Below, piece by piece: positions 31,502 through 44,309 of a stretch of DNA of 64,000 bases (position 1 is the stretch's first letter; each line of letters starts with the position of its first letter). Origin of the DNA: Lunularia cruciata (lineage: Eukaryota > Streptophyta > Marchantiopsida > Lunulariales > Lunulariaceae). The position numbers and the translations under genes are program-made. The stretch spans positions 52,705,001 through 52,769,000 of the forward strand of contig OX419758.1 of assembly GCA_948567375.1 (NCBI GenBank), written 5' to 3'. Under the pieces are notes generated by a model that did not search any database, was not told where the DNA came from, and saw only the letters and a list, made by a program, of their open reading frames with translations.

Positions 31502-31911
31502 TGTGAGCCGGCCTGCCTCTCACTCAAAATGAACTTCCAATGCCTATAAGGGTAGCGCACCATGGGACTAAGAAGGCAAAGAACCCCAACTCCATTATAT
31601 ACTCCTCCAAGGCTAACACTCCAAGACTCAAACCATTGCTCATTAGAGAACTCAATGAGACAAAGACAATTGTAAATGAAAGGATGATGAATAACTCATC
31701 ACTCCTAGTTTATATACTTGTGAAAGAGTTACACACTAAATTTACTAATTACTGGAGTAACTCAAATTACTAGGCTAAAAGTCAAATAAAGTCAAAAGCC
31801 TAAAGGAATATCCATATTCATGGGATATTCTCCTAATCATGTGATCTTATCTTGACCTAATCATTATGTCTAGGATTCCTTCACATGGGCTCCATGGGCT
31901 TCATGGGCTTA
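31502..31911 (-). repeat. F 3' LTR, left part (C3)
   Basis: Starts TGTGAGCCGG like C1. It ends in a small local expansion CATGGGCT repeated three times, then A2 begins. The missing remainder is at 45807-46112. Confidence 0.9.
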
Positions 31912-32501
31912 TGTAATACTTTGAGGCCAAGAGAACTCTCCCAAAGAGATACAATAGAGAAAACACCAATTTCACATTCAACACTCCGATGCCCCAAAGG
32001 AGTATCTTCTCTTTAATATATAGCAAGGAGGATCCACTCAAAGGAAGCTCCACCCTTGGATCAGATACATGGATTGGTGACCTATCAGCAAGCTCCATCC
32101 TTGGATTAGTTTGTTTGGATGGGTGATATGTCAATCCTTGTTCTATCTAATTGGTCAAATGCGTTTGATTAAAGGGAATCTTTAGGGAATCTTCTTATAG
32201 GGAGCTTAAAATCACATGGGTGAGGTACTATTAAAAAGCTCTTGATGAGAAAAATCATATGTGGGAGAAGGCAAGCCTTTTTATTCTAGTTTCTTTCTAT
32301 TTTGATGCCTAATTCATCCATTTAGGCCTCCAAAATTGGCTCTAAAGTTTTTAAGCTATTTTTGACTTTTGTCCTATTAATAGAAGTACTCTTTTTGGGA
32401 CACCTTTGTCTGATCTCCTAGCCCATTGTACACAACATCTTTCTAGATGTTACCAAGCAAATTCTCACCTCAAGATAATATGTCTAGCAACATGTATTAT
32501 A
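31912..32501 (-). repeat. A2 3' LTR (590 bp)
   Basis: Starts TGTAATACTTTGAGG, ends GTATTATA. It belongs to the shorter A LTR subtype (also A3, A5, A7), which lacks about 150 bp present in A1 and A6. A polypurine tract follows. Confidence 0.9.
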
Positions 32502-32519
32502 GACCTCCTCCCTTTTAAG
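32502..32519 (-). other. A2 polypurine tract
   Basis: Minus strand CTTAAAAGGGAGGAGGTC next to the LTR, one base different from A1. Confidence 0.83.
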
Positions 32520-33860
32520 ACAAAATGTCCTCGTTGCAAAGTTGTTGCTCAAAAGATGGAATTAACATTGGTGCATTGGTCAAGTTGGCTACTAGCTCCC
32601 ATGTTGCCTCATAAAGTGGGTACCCTTTCCAATGGACCATATATTTCACACGTTGGTGATGTGTACTACGGGTGCATTTTTGGAGAATGTATTTGACCTC
32701 ATACTCCTCTGCCTCATCAACAAGTGTTGGACAAGGTCAATTTTCTTGGATGGTTGAGAGGTGGGGCGGCCGGGAAGCATATCAACATAATAAGGAAACA
32801 TGAAATACCAGGTGGATCTTCATATGTGGTGGTACCTTGAGGTGATAGGCCATGACGTCAATGTGACAAAGGATAGAAAAAGGTCCAATAAACAAGGTTT
32901 GAGCTTATGAGGACCAACTAAGTTGAGGTTGGTGGTTGATAGCTAGACTTGATCTCCCACACTAAACTCCATGTGTTTGCAATGTGCATTTGCATATTGC
33001 TTCTGCCAATTTTGGGTGATCTGCAACATGTGCTTGGCATCCTACACACCCTATTAGATTCTAAAAACAAAAGTGTTGACAATGTCAACCTTGGTAGCCA
33101 CTAGACAGACCTTCATCAAGCTTGAAGGTATGAAAGGATGCTCTCCATACAAGAGGAAGAATAGTGTGACTTGTGTGGAGGCATTCACTGAATTATTGTA
33201 AGCAAATTCCACCAATGGAAATAGAGTGTCACAACTCTCTTGCTCATCCAAAGTAAAGCCCCAAAGCATGTCCTTAATAGTGCAATTTTCCCCTATTGTT
33301 TATCCATCAGTCTGTGGATGGTAACCTATGGACATGGCTAACTAGTGAATTGAGTGCAAACAAACAAACTAGTGAATTGAGTGCCTCTACTTGTTATGAG
33401 CACTTGAGACAAGCCATGATGGGAAAAGACTACATCTAAGTACAATTGAGCTAGTTGTAGGGCAGTTACATCCTTGGTGGCAGGACACACATTAATTATC
33501 TTGTTGAGTCAACCAACAAAGACTATGATAGAGTCAAACCCAAAGGTGGTCTAGGGCAATTCACAAACCAGATCCATGCTTACTTGTTCCTAATGTTTTG
33601 TAGGAGTGGGGAGAGGTTGGAGGAGTCCTATGGGAGCTTGATTAGAAGCCTTATTTTGTTGACAAAGTAGGCAGCTCGGAAAATATTCTAGCACATTGTT
33701 GCTCATCTTGGGCCAATAATAATGGAACTTGACCGCATCCAAGGTCTTGTCCACTCCAACATGACTTGCAATGGCAAAATCATGACATTCAACTAAGATG
33801 GTGGTTCTTAGATTAATGTCATCCGGGATCCATAACCTACCATCACGGAAGGTGAGTCCT
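32520..33860 (-). pseudogene. A2 integrase and chromodomain region (degraded)
   Basis: Follows A1 1936-3250. The best open piece is 33054-33269 with VEFAYNNSVNAST and YGEHPFIPSS. The chromodomain region near 32560-32760 keeps only fragments. A duplicated AACAAACTAGTGAATTGAGT string at about 33345-33378 is local to A2. Confidence 0.83.
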
Positions 33861-35326
33861 TGGGTGCTAGTGATGCCTTTGGATGATTGAGCACCTATAA
33901 TCTATGGATTATTTTTTGCACAAGCAAGCATCCTAAGCCAAAATATAGGGTGACTTCCACCACCAAATTGTTTGCAATTCACATTCAGGTAAATGCATTT
34001 GCAAGTTGATTCTTTCCTTCCACATATCTGATTTTCATGTTGAATTGTTGTCTCCACTCTACCCACCAAATTTGTTATCAAGAAAGATCTTTTTGTGTCT
34101 CAAGGTAGAGTAGAGGTTTGTGGTCTACCTTTAACACAAATTCTTGTTTACCCAAATAGTGCCTCCAATGCTTGGTTGCAATGACAATGGTCACTTCTTC
34201 TCATTTGGTGATGTGATAGTTGCATTCTATTGACAACAACTTACAAGAGAAATATGCAATTGGGTGGCATCCATCTTTCAATTCTTGTTGTAGGATTTCT
34301 CCTATTGCTACACCCAATACATCTGTAACCATCTTGATTGGACGTTTTGGGTCATACCATTTCAAGATTGGTGCATGTAGTAATGCGTCTCTCAACTCTT
34401 GAAAGGACAATTCTTGTGTGATTTCCCATATCCACTTCTTTCCCTTGCCTAATAGTGTTGTTAAAGGCTATGTAATCTTGGAGAAGTCCTTGACTAATCA
34501 ATGATAAAACCCCATCAATCCCAAGAAACTCTTGAGTTAAGTCTCATCTTCTAGAGCACTCCATTATTTAAAGACCTCTATTTTATATGTTAAGACCTAG
34601 GTACCTTTTTCACTTACTCTATGCCCTAAGTAGTTTACTTTACATTTGCCAAACTTGCACTTTGAGATTTTGGCATTCAATTGATTATGTTGTAGAATCT
34701 AGAGGACTTTTTGCAAATGTTGATTGTGCTCTATTAATGTTTCTTGTGCTCTATTAATGTCTTATTGTAGACTAAGATGTCATCAAGAAAATAATAACAA
34801 ATTTATCTAAGTACGGATGAAATATGCCATTCATCAAACTCATGAAAGTTGTTGAAGCATTGGTGAGGCCAAATTGCATCACCAAGTACTCAAAGTGACT
34901 ATACCTTGTTCAAAAGACTATTTTGTGCATGTCTTCTTCCTCAATTTTGATGTGGTTGTAACCATTACACAAATCAAGTTTGGTGAAGTGCCTTGCCTCA
35001 TTGATCTGATCAAATAAGTCATCCATGCAAGGTAATGGATATTTATTTTCACCATTGTTGATTCAATCCCCGGTAGTCAATGCACATGTTCTGTCCTTCT
35101 CCTTCACAAAAAATATAGGGGCCCCATATGGTGATACATTAGGTTGGATAACCCCTTTTGCAACATATCCACAATTTGAGCCTTACAATTTTCCAACTCA
35201 TGAGGTGATAGTCAATATGAGGCCTTACAAAGAAGTGTCCTTCAAGGAAGTATCTCAATTTTACAATCTACTCTCCTTTTTGGTGGTAAACCTATTGGTG
35301 ATTCATCCAAAAAGACATCTTGGAAC
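33861..35326 (-). pseudogene. A2 RNase H and reverse transcriptase (degraded)
   Basis: RNase H is readable at 34201-34410: KMVTDVLGVAIGE and YHITKxE with the first Asp kept. RT pieces lie at 34800-35300, including the FGLTNA-equivalent and the VSPYGA-equivalent strands. The catalytic box near 34785-34800 is damaged by an A-rich indel. A repeated TTTCTTGTGCTCTATTAATG string near 34720-34765 is a local duplication. This copy provides the empty sites that define the C1 and B insertions in A1. Confidence 0.85.
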
Positions 35327-35779
35327 TCAGACCACATCTTTCAATTTCTCAAGAATTTGTCCAGTTTGTTGGGCACTCTGAACTTCTCTTATTAAACCCA
35401 TGAAACATCTATCTACCTTACCAATAGATGTGGTCCTTATGACATACAAAGGCAACTCTTGCCTTTGTGATTTTCCTTGAACCCCAAAGATCTTCCATTG
35501 ACTAGTTTTCACTACTTCCTTCCTCCAATCCACCAAGGTGTTGTAGGGTTTCATCCACGACATACCTAAGATTGCATCATAATGAGCTAGTTGTATCACT
35601 CGCCACTCAATTGCTTCTTGATACCCTCCTACATAGAGTATTACTTTTCTAGGTAATGACTCAATCCTCTTTATCTGACCAATAGGTAACTCTACTTTGC
35701 CCTTCTCATCCTTCTCTAGTTCCATCCACAACTTTATTGCAATAGAGCAATAATTAATTGTGTGTTTATCTTCATTCAT
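35327..35779 (-). pseudogene. A2 aspartic protease C-terminal part
   Basis: Open for 150 codons with IQLAHYDAILGMSWM matching A1. The N-terminal strand with the catalytic DSG is missing: the reading jumps from a short lead to the IAIKLWMELE segment, so a deletion removed the active site. Confidence 0.85.
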
Positions 35780-35799
35780 CTTTGCACACTTGTCCTCTT

Positions 35800-36975
35800 C
35801 CTTCCCTTGCGTTTACTCTTCTTCATCAAGCCAATAAGGCCATGAGGTACATTTATTGGCAATCTTTGTTTTCTAATGTGATTTCCATATCCTCCTCTTC
35901 AATTTGTCTCTCCATGTTGTTTAGAGGTTGCTTGTATGGAGACCAAGAGCCTCTAATATGACAAGCATGAAAATTGATAACTATGTGCCCAATTGGGCCA
36001 CAACTGTAACATCATTGTTGTTCTACTCAAGCCCCTTCTTCCCATGGAACTCCTTCTCTCCTTTCTTTGACCCATTTCAGTTCTCCTTGGAGAGGTCTTA
36101 CTCCTTGGTCTTGGAACCAAATATTGCCCAATACCATAGGAAATGGTCTACCAAAATGGTGTGTCTCTGCCCAATATTTTTGCATCAATGTTATCACTTC
36201 ACTTCCTCTAAGCATCCTTGCTATTCTTTGAGCACAGGAAATGGCTTCAAAGATAATATAAGGATTTTGCACCATTATCTTTTGGAAAATATGCTCTTTT
36301 AATCCTCTTTTGAAATTTTCAAGAGCTTTGGCTAGACTCATATTGGTTATCTCAACCTGTAGATCTAGAAATACCTCCACATACTCTTGTATATTATTCT
36401 TCTACTTCAACATCCAGAGTCTGGTTTGGGCCATTTGGATGGAATCCATAGATTAGAAATTCTTGAGCAGCACTTCTTGGCTTCATGGCTGTGGCTTCAC
36501 TTGGACAGCCATAGCTTCATGGCTGTCCAAGTGACCTCTCTTCCTTCTACCAACAATGATTGTTCCCAAGCATCATACCATGTGAGGGCTTCATTGGTCA
36601 AATACATGCAAACACACCTATAAAATGATCAATGATCTCCATTGTGAACAATCAAAGATATTGATTCATTCTTGAAATCCAATTTTACACTACTCCCATA
36701 GAACATTGTCCCTTGTAAGGCTCAATGTTGCACATCTTTTTCATTTGTAATAACAATGTTGCTTTGTTGTTGATTGGAATCAATGTCATTGATATGCATA
36801 ACTCTCCAAGTACTTTGATCGCTAGTACTGGTTGTTGAGATGACTCAATTTCTTGCATTACTTGATCTTTCTTGACAATTTGAATTTTCAATTCCTCCAT
36901 GGTCATCATGATTTCCCAAAACTCATTCAACATCTCTTGCATTCCTTACATCAACTCCTGCAATTGCGGAGCCAT
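35800..36975 (-). pseudogene. A2 gag (broken)
   Basis: N-terminal part at 36685-36942 has NIEPYKGQCSMG. Middle at 36027-36380 has FLDLQVEITNMSLAKALENF and AISCAQRIA. The knuckle region near 36000 is degraded. A hairpin-forming insertion at 36499-36532 disrupts the capsid part. Confidence 0.83.
36499..36532. repeat. Perfect 14-bp inverted repeat with 6-base loop
   Basis: Arms ACTTGGACAGCCAT (36499-36512) and ATGGCTGTCCAAGT (36519-36532) around AGCTTC. A1 lacks this segment at the equivalent place near 10395-10410. GGCTTCATGGCTGT is also repeated just upstream, as expected from template switching. Confidence 0.85.
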
Positions 36976-37325
36976 GATTCCTACACACAACCAATATTCA
37001 ATTGTTTTTTCCTACTTCAATAGAGGGTTAGAATGATCACTCAAGAGGGAGCATGAACTATGGGAACTATCATTGGAACTACCATTAGAGACTATCACTT
37101 ATTGAAAATATTCCTCACCAAGAATATTCCTCACCAAAATTGTGGAATGCAAAATCCCTAAACATCACTTTTGGTCTAACTACATAATGTATTTCTACTT
37201 GTGTGTTGAAAAGGTGAGGATTTGGTACATTCAGATCCATATCATAATAGAATGTAGATTATCAAATCCCACTTTTTTGTATACTACCATAGGTAGAATC
37301 ACCCAATTTGGTGAATTCATCACTT
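36976..37325 (-). other. A2 leader, inner part
   Basis: Matches A1 10870-11180 and ends at the D2 target site ACTT (37322-37325). The leader ORF seen in A1 is degraded here, with a repeated CCTCACCAA string near 37110-37135. Confidence 0.75.
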
Positions 37326-37773
37326 TGTCATGCTATTTGTAGTATCACATCTAGATTGTTTGGACACTAGAGTTGCAGTGATAGAAGTTAGAGTTATTTT
37401 AGCATTTTCTCAAAGACTACTTTTTGATGGTCAGATTTCATGTTTGGGGTACTGACTGCATGATGGGGCCACTGTCACTTTGCACCGTTTGCACCATCGA
37501 GTGTGTCGTCGATCAGACTGTTAGGGTTTCAGACCTAGCTCAAGTCCAGGGGTATACTTTAGAAGTGCAGCTCAAGAGAGCTCACTTCTTTGATGTTGAG
37601 CCTTTGAGTTCCTAGCTATGGTAGATAGAGGCCAGCAAGCGTCACTTGGAGTCTCTTAGCTAGAGTGGATGTAGCTTAACTGTAATCAATGCTTAGTTGT
37701 TGGCAGTTTATAGAATGACATATCAATAATGATCTAAGTTGAGTGGATTAGAGAGTTGTAAACAATTTGATTA
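37326..37773 (+). repeat. D2 block A1 (448 bp)
   Basis: Starts TGTCATGCTATTTGTAG, ends CAATTTGATTA, followed by CATCAAAGAG, the same exit as D1 A1. It differs from D2 A2 at more positions than D1 A1 does from its own A2. Confidence 0.9.
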
Positions 37774-37783
37774 CATCAAAGAG

Positions 37784-39600
37784 CAGGTACCGTTACAAGA
37801 GGTGGTGAGGTACCGAGGTGTAACCCCATGGTGGATTTCTTCTTGTGTTTGAGGTAGAACTACCAAGGAATGCCGACGGATTGTGAGCCGGCCTGTCTCT
37901 CACTCAAGATGAACCTTTGATGGCTATTATGGTAGCGCACCATGGACTAAGAAGGCAAGGAATTCAACTCCATCATACTCCTCCAAGGCTAACACTCCAA
38001 GAATCAAGACATTGCTCACTAAAGAACTCAATGAACAAGAGATAGTTGCAAATGAAAGGATGATGAGTACTTCCTCACCCCTTGTTTATATACTTGTGAA
38101 ATAATTACGTACCAAAGTTACTAAGTACTAGAGTAACTCAAGTTACTAGGCTACAAGTCAAGTAAAGTAAAAAAAATAGAAAGGAATATCCATTCACATG
38201 GGCATATTCCACTAGCATGTGATCTTATCTTGACCCAACCACTTTCAAGGATTCAAGTAATTCAAGGATTCCTTCACATGGGCTATCCTTGGACTATAGA
38301 AGAATCCAAAACAAAAAGGCTTGCGGGCCCAAGAGTTCTCAACTCTTTTCTCAAAGCCAAACACCTAGGAATAATACCAAGTCAACCCACTAGAATCCAA
38401 AATAGTGGTGTTCATCTTTTCCACCTCCTCTAAAGTAAGGTCCCTTCTATCTTAGCTATGACTAACTCTAGCTAATCATGACTAATGTAGAGCCATCCTT
38501 TATCTCTATATAAATAATATCTCTCAAGTACTTGTAATACCAAGCTAAATATCACAATACCACACACATGCACAAATGGGTGTTACAAGACAAGTTGAGG
38601 AGCTTGCAAGAGATCCAATGGAAGGCTGGAAAGAGCCTACACAAGGCATACACTTGCATGAGGTGGCTGATCAGTTTCACTCAAGGAGTAATTGAGGCCC
38701 AGGCAGTCCAATTTTGGTATGGGATACGAGACATGGAGTTGTGATGTGAAGTTCGTGATGCTATGTTGTTACGGGCTACTTCCTCTACTCTATTTTGGTA
38801 TGGGATACGAGACAGGAAGTTGGTTTGGCTGAGCATATCGAGCTCAACATGGTGGAGGAGAGAGTGGTGACATCTGGATTTGGTAGGGAGACCTCATCCA
38901 TGGCTGTGACTTCTTCTAGAGTGTAGTAGAGTGCACCACGCCTAGTTGGTTTTTGGGGACAAGGTGGACAGCCCAGATCCTATGGAGCGATTGGAGGGCC
39001 TTGTGGAGCCAGACCAAGCTATACCTACCTTCTTTTCAGGTCAGCAACAACCAGTGAGTAGTGTTGTTGCTTGTTGGACTTGTGGTGGACCTCACCATAG
39101 GAGAGAGTGTACTCAAGGCAGCGGACCTGATACCTCTGGTGCATCACAGCTAGAATAGAGACAGTGTGAGCACTACCAAAGATTTGGTCACACTAGTGAT
39201 AAATGCTTTGACCTACACGCAAAGTAACGGAGTGGTAGGGCTGCTATGGCAGGTAGTAGAGGAGCTCCAATTCATGGAGGACGAGGTGGTAGAAGTGGTG
39301 GTAGAGGATCTACACCTAGTAGGGGTGCAGTACCTACTCTTACTTATGATATAGCTATGGCTACTCGGATTGAGCAGTTGGAGCAAAGATTGGCTAGTAT
39401 GGCCATCGCTCAGAGGAGATCAAATTCGGGTGTTGAGACTTCCACCTCATATGTTGGTGATAGAGATGCTTTGGACTTCATGTGTAGAGAAGCTCAGGTG
39501 GATGCATCTATAGTAGTGACTAGTAGTGCAGTACGTGCTCCAGAGCCTAGAGGAGCATTTGTGGAGTTGGACCTACAAAGAGGAGAGGTTGGGAGATAGG
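37784..39600 (+). pseudogene. D2 gag remnant, split by solo LTR C2
   Basis: 37784-37881 matches D1 19012-19103; after C2 it resumes at 38588 with GACAAGTTGAGG. The first zinc knuckle is intact here, CWTCGGPHHRREC near 39070-39110, where D1 has Tyr for the last Cys. The RGG block and the IEQLEQRLASM helix follow at 39246-39420. A duplicated string (GGTATGGGATACGAGACA) at 38714-38735 and 38797-38818 is a local rearrangement. Confidence 0.85.
37882..38587 (-). repeat. Solo LTR C2 (F family), innermost layer of the nest
   Basis: 706 bp, ends TGTGAGCCGG and GTGTTACA. The empty site in D1 is GGATTGACAAG near 19100. In D2 the flanks are GGAT and AGACAAG, so no target duplication is seen and one base is lost or changed. 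It is very similar to C1, more so than to the F LTRs. Confidence 0.9.
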
Positions 39601-39711
39601 TCAGACTTCCCTAGTCTTTCATGCTATCTAAAGCATTGTAGACAACATCCATGGTTCCTAGACGTCCAATTGCATGTGTGGTAGGTGGTGATGGAGTATA
39701 TGATGGACTAC

Positions 39712-40720
39712 ACCTCTGGATACCACACTGATTGCTTGGCAATATCCAATAGAGGGGATATGTCTATTGGAGTTGTTCGGTGGGATTAGCACTGGACTAG
39801 CCACGGTATTATAGGCGGGTATACAAATACGGAGGTACTTGTATATAGAGAGAGATGAGACTGCTTAGTGAGTCTCTCTACATCATGCGGCACACTTGGC
39901 CTATTGGTATCCAGAGTTATTACCGATGTCAACAATCAAAGGTTACCCTAAACCCTACCAGCAAACATTTTCTTACTGGGAGCGCATGATCTTGAGAGAC
40001 ATAGGCCTATTCACTTGGTGATTTCTGGATGGCCATGTCAGGGACATATATGTACGGGCTAAGGTTTGGGTCTTCAAGATCCTTGTTAGTGTGTGTTTTG
40101 GGAGATGTAACGGATACTACAACATCTCCAGGTTCATCAGTCCATTTCTCCAGCTTACCTTTTGGAGAACGTTCCTTTGATGGGTGATTCTTGCAATAGA
40201 GTGGTGGCAAGTATATATCAGGTCCATTCTTGGATGGGACCTGCTGTATTCTTAGATGCAGCCAAAGTGGAATTGCGGGCTCATCGTCTTTGTCTTTGGT
40301 GGACAAACCTCTTATCCAGAGTGGTTTTACAACGTGCTTATGATGGGATTCAGTGACTTGACCACATCCTTGTCAATGATATCTTGGATGTTGGGCGTCA
40401 ATCTTAGACAGTGGCAGCGGTTGATAGGTCATCTATGGCAGTGGTGAACCTAGTTGGACAGCCTAGAGCCGCATTTCCCAAGCTCTCATGCTTTTTGAGA
40501 GGGAGGACTTAGACTTGTTTGGGACTCACAGTTATAGCAATTGGTGGAGCACAATGCTGATGAGAGAGAATAGGCAATGGGTTTTTGCATTGGTATTATC
40601 ACTGTTCCAATAGTGTCAAAGGCATCTAGGCATCAAATGTTAGGTCAGGCTGTGGACCTGAATTGTTTGACCTGGATTATGAGCCTTAGCTTGGTAGAGC
40701 AACATAAGATGTGCTTGATA
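39712..40720 (+). pseudogene. D2 C5-cytosine DNA methyltransferase domain
   Basis: Same domain as D1 21283-22290 in a second subfamily. Motif I reads LLELFGGISTGLA, with the Gly that D1 changed to Arg. Motif IV has the catalytic Cys of WPCQGH at 40036-40038. Motif VI is a proper ENV at 40165-40173 (LLENVPLMGDS). Motif VIII is RAHRLCLWWTNLL near 40270-40310. The IX/X region at 40577-40690 reads MGFCIGI and MLGQAVDLNCLTWI. Three or more stops and shifts break it. Between them D1 and D2 show every key residue, so the ancestor probably encoded an active enzyme. Confidence 0.9.
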
Positions 40721-42500
40721 GGTATCACCACTCGGACACTTGTGAACCTTGTGCCTATCAAGATGATTCAGGCACATGTTGGGGATGATGGATTGAGTGG
40801 ACATGGTATTCTTGGGACACAACTAGTAGCTACTAGGGAGAGTGGTCTACTTGGAGTCCATCTAGGTGAGCGTGGGCTACTTGGATTACACCCTTGGTCC
40901 ACTTGAGATGCAGCTAGAAGATGTGAGGAGTTTGCAGCCAAAGTGGAGGGAGTTTTTCACACAAAGGTTATGACCTCTAGTGGTCGGAGGCATGACACTA
41001 CTACTCCCAAGGGCCCAATATAGCAGCCAGTAAGTACATCTTCCACTGCTACAACAATTACAGAGGATACTTGGGAGCCAAATCTTGGACCTAAGCTTAT
41101 TGGAGAGGAAAGACAGAGGGTTTGGAGGTTCTTGAGGAGCCACACAAGTTATTTTGCCTTCAATATGAAGGATTTGGGTGCTCTAAAGGGACCTAATATA
41201 TGGATTGAGCTGACTAGCAATACACTAGTTTTTTGACGTCCTTATCGATATAGTGATATGGAGAGGATATTGATTCAAAGCCGGAGTAGTGACCTCTTTG
41301 AGGCTGGTTTGGTCAAGATCTCACATGGAGAGTATGCATCAGCAATAGTGATGCCTTTCAAGAAGGATATGCATGGCAACTACACAGATAGGCGGATGTG
41401 TGGAGATTACCGTCCTATCAATCGATAGACCAAGGCTGATTGGTATACCATGCCTACAACGGAGGAGATTTTTGATTTGATTGGGCATGCAAAGGTCTTC
41501 AATACTTTGGATCTTTGAGCAAGATATCATCAATAGCCAATCAGGGAGGAGGATAAGTCCAAGATAGCATTATATGCTATTGATCCTCACAGTAAGGATG
41601 TGTTATATTAATGGAGGTTCTTATTGTTTGGGTTAAAGAACACTCTTGCTGAGTTCTAGATGGTCATGGATATGATCTTAGCTAGATTGGATTTTTCTTG
41701 GTGTTATATTGATGATATTTGGTCTATAGCACTTCTGTGGAGGAGCATGAGAGACAGTTGTTGGAGGTGTTTGAGAGATTGAGATCTCATGGCCTCAAAT
41801 TACATCTTGGGAAGTGTAGGTTCTTCCACAAGCAAGTTTAGTATTTGGGTCACACTATCTACCCCAAAGAACTTGTTGTTCAATAGACCAAGGTGGAGGA
41901 GGCTATTGCACCCTATTCCTTGGCCTACGGATGTGAGCAAAGTGCAAATATTCCTTGGGTTGGCAAGCTTTTATTGCCGCTATGTTAGAGGATTTAGTGC
42001 CATTGCCAAGGCCTTGACAAAGCTGACCAAGCATACACAAGAGTGGTGTTAGGGAGATGAGCAAGAGAGAGCTTTTTTAGAGCTCAAGGAGAGGTTGATA
42101 TCTACTCCTATTTTGGGGAGACCAATCAGAGGACAACCATTTTAGGTTCATACTGATTGGAGTATGTTGGGGCTTGGAGCAGTGCTCACCCAACATGATG
42201 ATAGGGGGAAGGAGTTTGTGGTGGCCTATGCAAGTCACTCCAACAATTCAGTGGAGGTGAAGTATAGTTCATATGAGGGAGAGTGCTTGATAGAAGTTTG
42301 GGCAATAGCACATTTTTGATGTGACCTATTTGGTAACCCCTTCACTCTCATCATTGATCGTCAGCCATTGAAGTGGTTGATAGAGTCCAACAAGCTTTCA
42401 GGGAAGCTTGCAAAATGAGCTCTGATTTTACAAGAGTATGATTTCACGGTTGTTCATAGATCTAGAGTGGTGAACCATGATGCAGATGGGTTTGAGTAGA
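40721..42500 (+). pseudogene. D2 linker, reverse transcriptase and RNase H (broken)
   Basis: Linker as in D1, then MKDLGALKGPNIWIELTS, MCGDYRPIN, and the catalytic box YIDD at 41705-41716. FLGLASFYCRYVRGFSAIAK lies at 41950-42010. RNase H keeps VHTDWS, SSYEGECL and an IDRQPLKWL version of the last motif (H changed to R). Several TAG/TGA stops. Confidence 0.9.
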
Positions 42501-42563
42501 AACCCATGTCTCAGCCAATAGGATCAGACTAGAGCACATTGGCATGGTGAGATAGATGAGGAG

Positions 42564-43640
42564 ATGGTGCTAGGTTGGCATGCATTTGCCTTTCTCTATA
42601 TATTTTTTGAGGCTTTGGTGGTATCTCTCTCAGTGCATACAGGAGGAGTTATGGAGGTCATAGATCCAGAGAGTGTAGATATTGGTACAATTCAGCAAGA
42701 CATTCATGATGATGTCTTAGTGATGGACTATCTTTGCATTGGTGTTGTGGGTGGCACAATTGGGGCCAAGGAGAGAGATAGTGTTCTTAAGTGAGCTAGA
42801 TGGTTCAGATTGGAGGGTAGACACCTTTTCTATGTATGGAAGGATTGTAGAGTGCGAGTAGTACCACTTCCATCTCAGAGACCACAGTTGGTCCGTCATG
42901 CTCATGAGGAGCTAAGAGATTTTGGAGTAAAGCGTGCATATAGCTTACTCCAGAGTCATTATTAGTGGTGCGGTATGCAGACCAAGGTATAGCACTTTGT
43001 TGCCAAATGTGTGGTTTGTGACCAAGTTAGAGCATCATTCAATGCTCCTAGGCCACAATTACACCCATTACCTATCATGGGATTGGTTTACCGTTGGAGT
43101 TTGGAGTTTGCTAGACCTTTACTGCTGACTGTGAGACATCATCGGTATGTTTTGGTGATGGTAAAGCACTTCTCTAAGTGGATTGAGTTGGTGGCACTTC
43201 CTGAAAAGTCTAGTGAAGGGACAACTTACTTGTTCTTGGATCAAGTTCTTAGTCATTTTGGTCCACCTGCTCAAGTTTTGACTGATCAAGGTATAGAGTT
43301 CTTGGGAGAGTTTGAGATCTTGGGTGACAAGGCTTTGATTGATCATCATACTACATCCTAAGATCACCCTGAGGCAGATAGCTTAGCCAAGAGAGTGGTT
43401 CAGATGGTGAAGAGAGGATTGCAAAAGTATGGTTTGCAAAGAGGCCACTTGGGAGATTGGGATCTCCAATTATCTTGGTTGGCCATGCGTTATCTATTCA
43501 GCCAGCAAGCCTCCTTAGCATCCTTCTCTCCTTACTTCCTACTCTATGGACAAGATCCAGATTTACTTGTAGCCATTTATCAAGATACTACTGTAGTTTT
43601 GGACTTGGATGACCTAGATGTGTGGATGAGCGCATGATCT
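42564..43640 (+). pseudogene. D2 DDE integrase (broken)
   Basis: Zinc region near 42895-43020 with HAHEEL and CVVCD. The core at 43011-43361 shows KHFSKWIELVALPEKSS and QVLTDQGIEF with the second Asp. The first Asp lies in a strand now reading LEFARP (Asp to Glu). The Glu region near 43370-43390 is out of frame. The FSPYFLLYGQDPDLL strand is at 43530-43565. Confidence 0.9.
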
Positions 43641-43823
43641 CAACGGGCAGAGATCTTTTAGAGAGTGATGCCAATGACCTTTGAGAACTTGGTGATTGCT
43701 CAACATAGAGATACTTTATGCTATGCTACCATCCAAGGAGGAGGTTATAGACCCTCGACCCGTTGATTTCATCCAAGAGACTATGTATATCTACAATAGA
43801 TAGCACTAACGACACTTGATGTT

Positions 43824-44143
43824 TTGACAGGCCGCACTATCTTGAGAGTGCGTGAGGTTTTGCCATCTGGAGTCCTTGTGTTAGAAGCACGTGATGGTGT
43901 TGTTTGGAAGGATCATATGCACAATTATGCACCATGCCACCTCCCAAACATTGATGGTACTATGGACCCAAGCTTGGCACTTGTACGTGCAGGCTTGAGG
44001 TGTATGTTATGTGGCTCTTCTAGTGGAGCTGCTACTGTGTTGGTGTGTGATAACTGTTTGAGATGATGGCATATGGCATGTACGACTCCTCCCCTCATGG
44101 TGGTTCCACATGGACAATGGTTATGTCCAAGATGTACTTGACC
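43824..44143 (+). pseudogene. D2 integrase tail with PHD finger (one stop)
   Basis: GRTILRVREVLPSGVLVLEA, NIDGTMDPSLALVRAG, then CMLC, VCDNCLR, a TGA in place of Gly, WHMACTTPP and WLCPRC. All eight ligands are kept, and the stop lies just before the WHMAC strand. Confidence 0.9.
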
Positions 44144-44309
44144 TATAGCTAGCTCATTCTTTATATGGTATAGATTGCAGACAAGCAATTAACGATGAAG
44201 CTCCATAGCATCCGGCCTTACGATCTTTGCCTATCATAGGGTATACCATATACTTGGAGTAGATGGCAATCTGGAGTTAGAGGGACCTAACCGCCAGCTA
44301 GGAGGGCAA

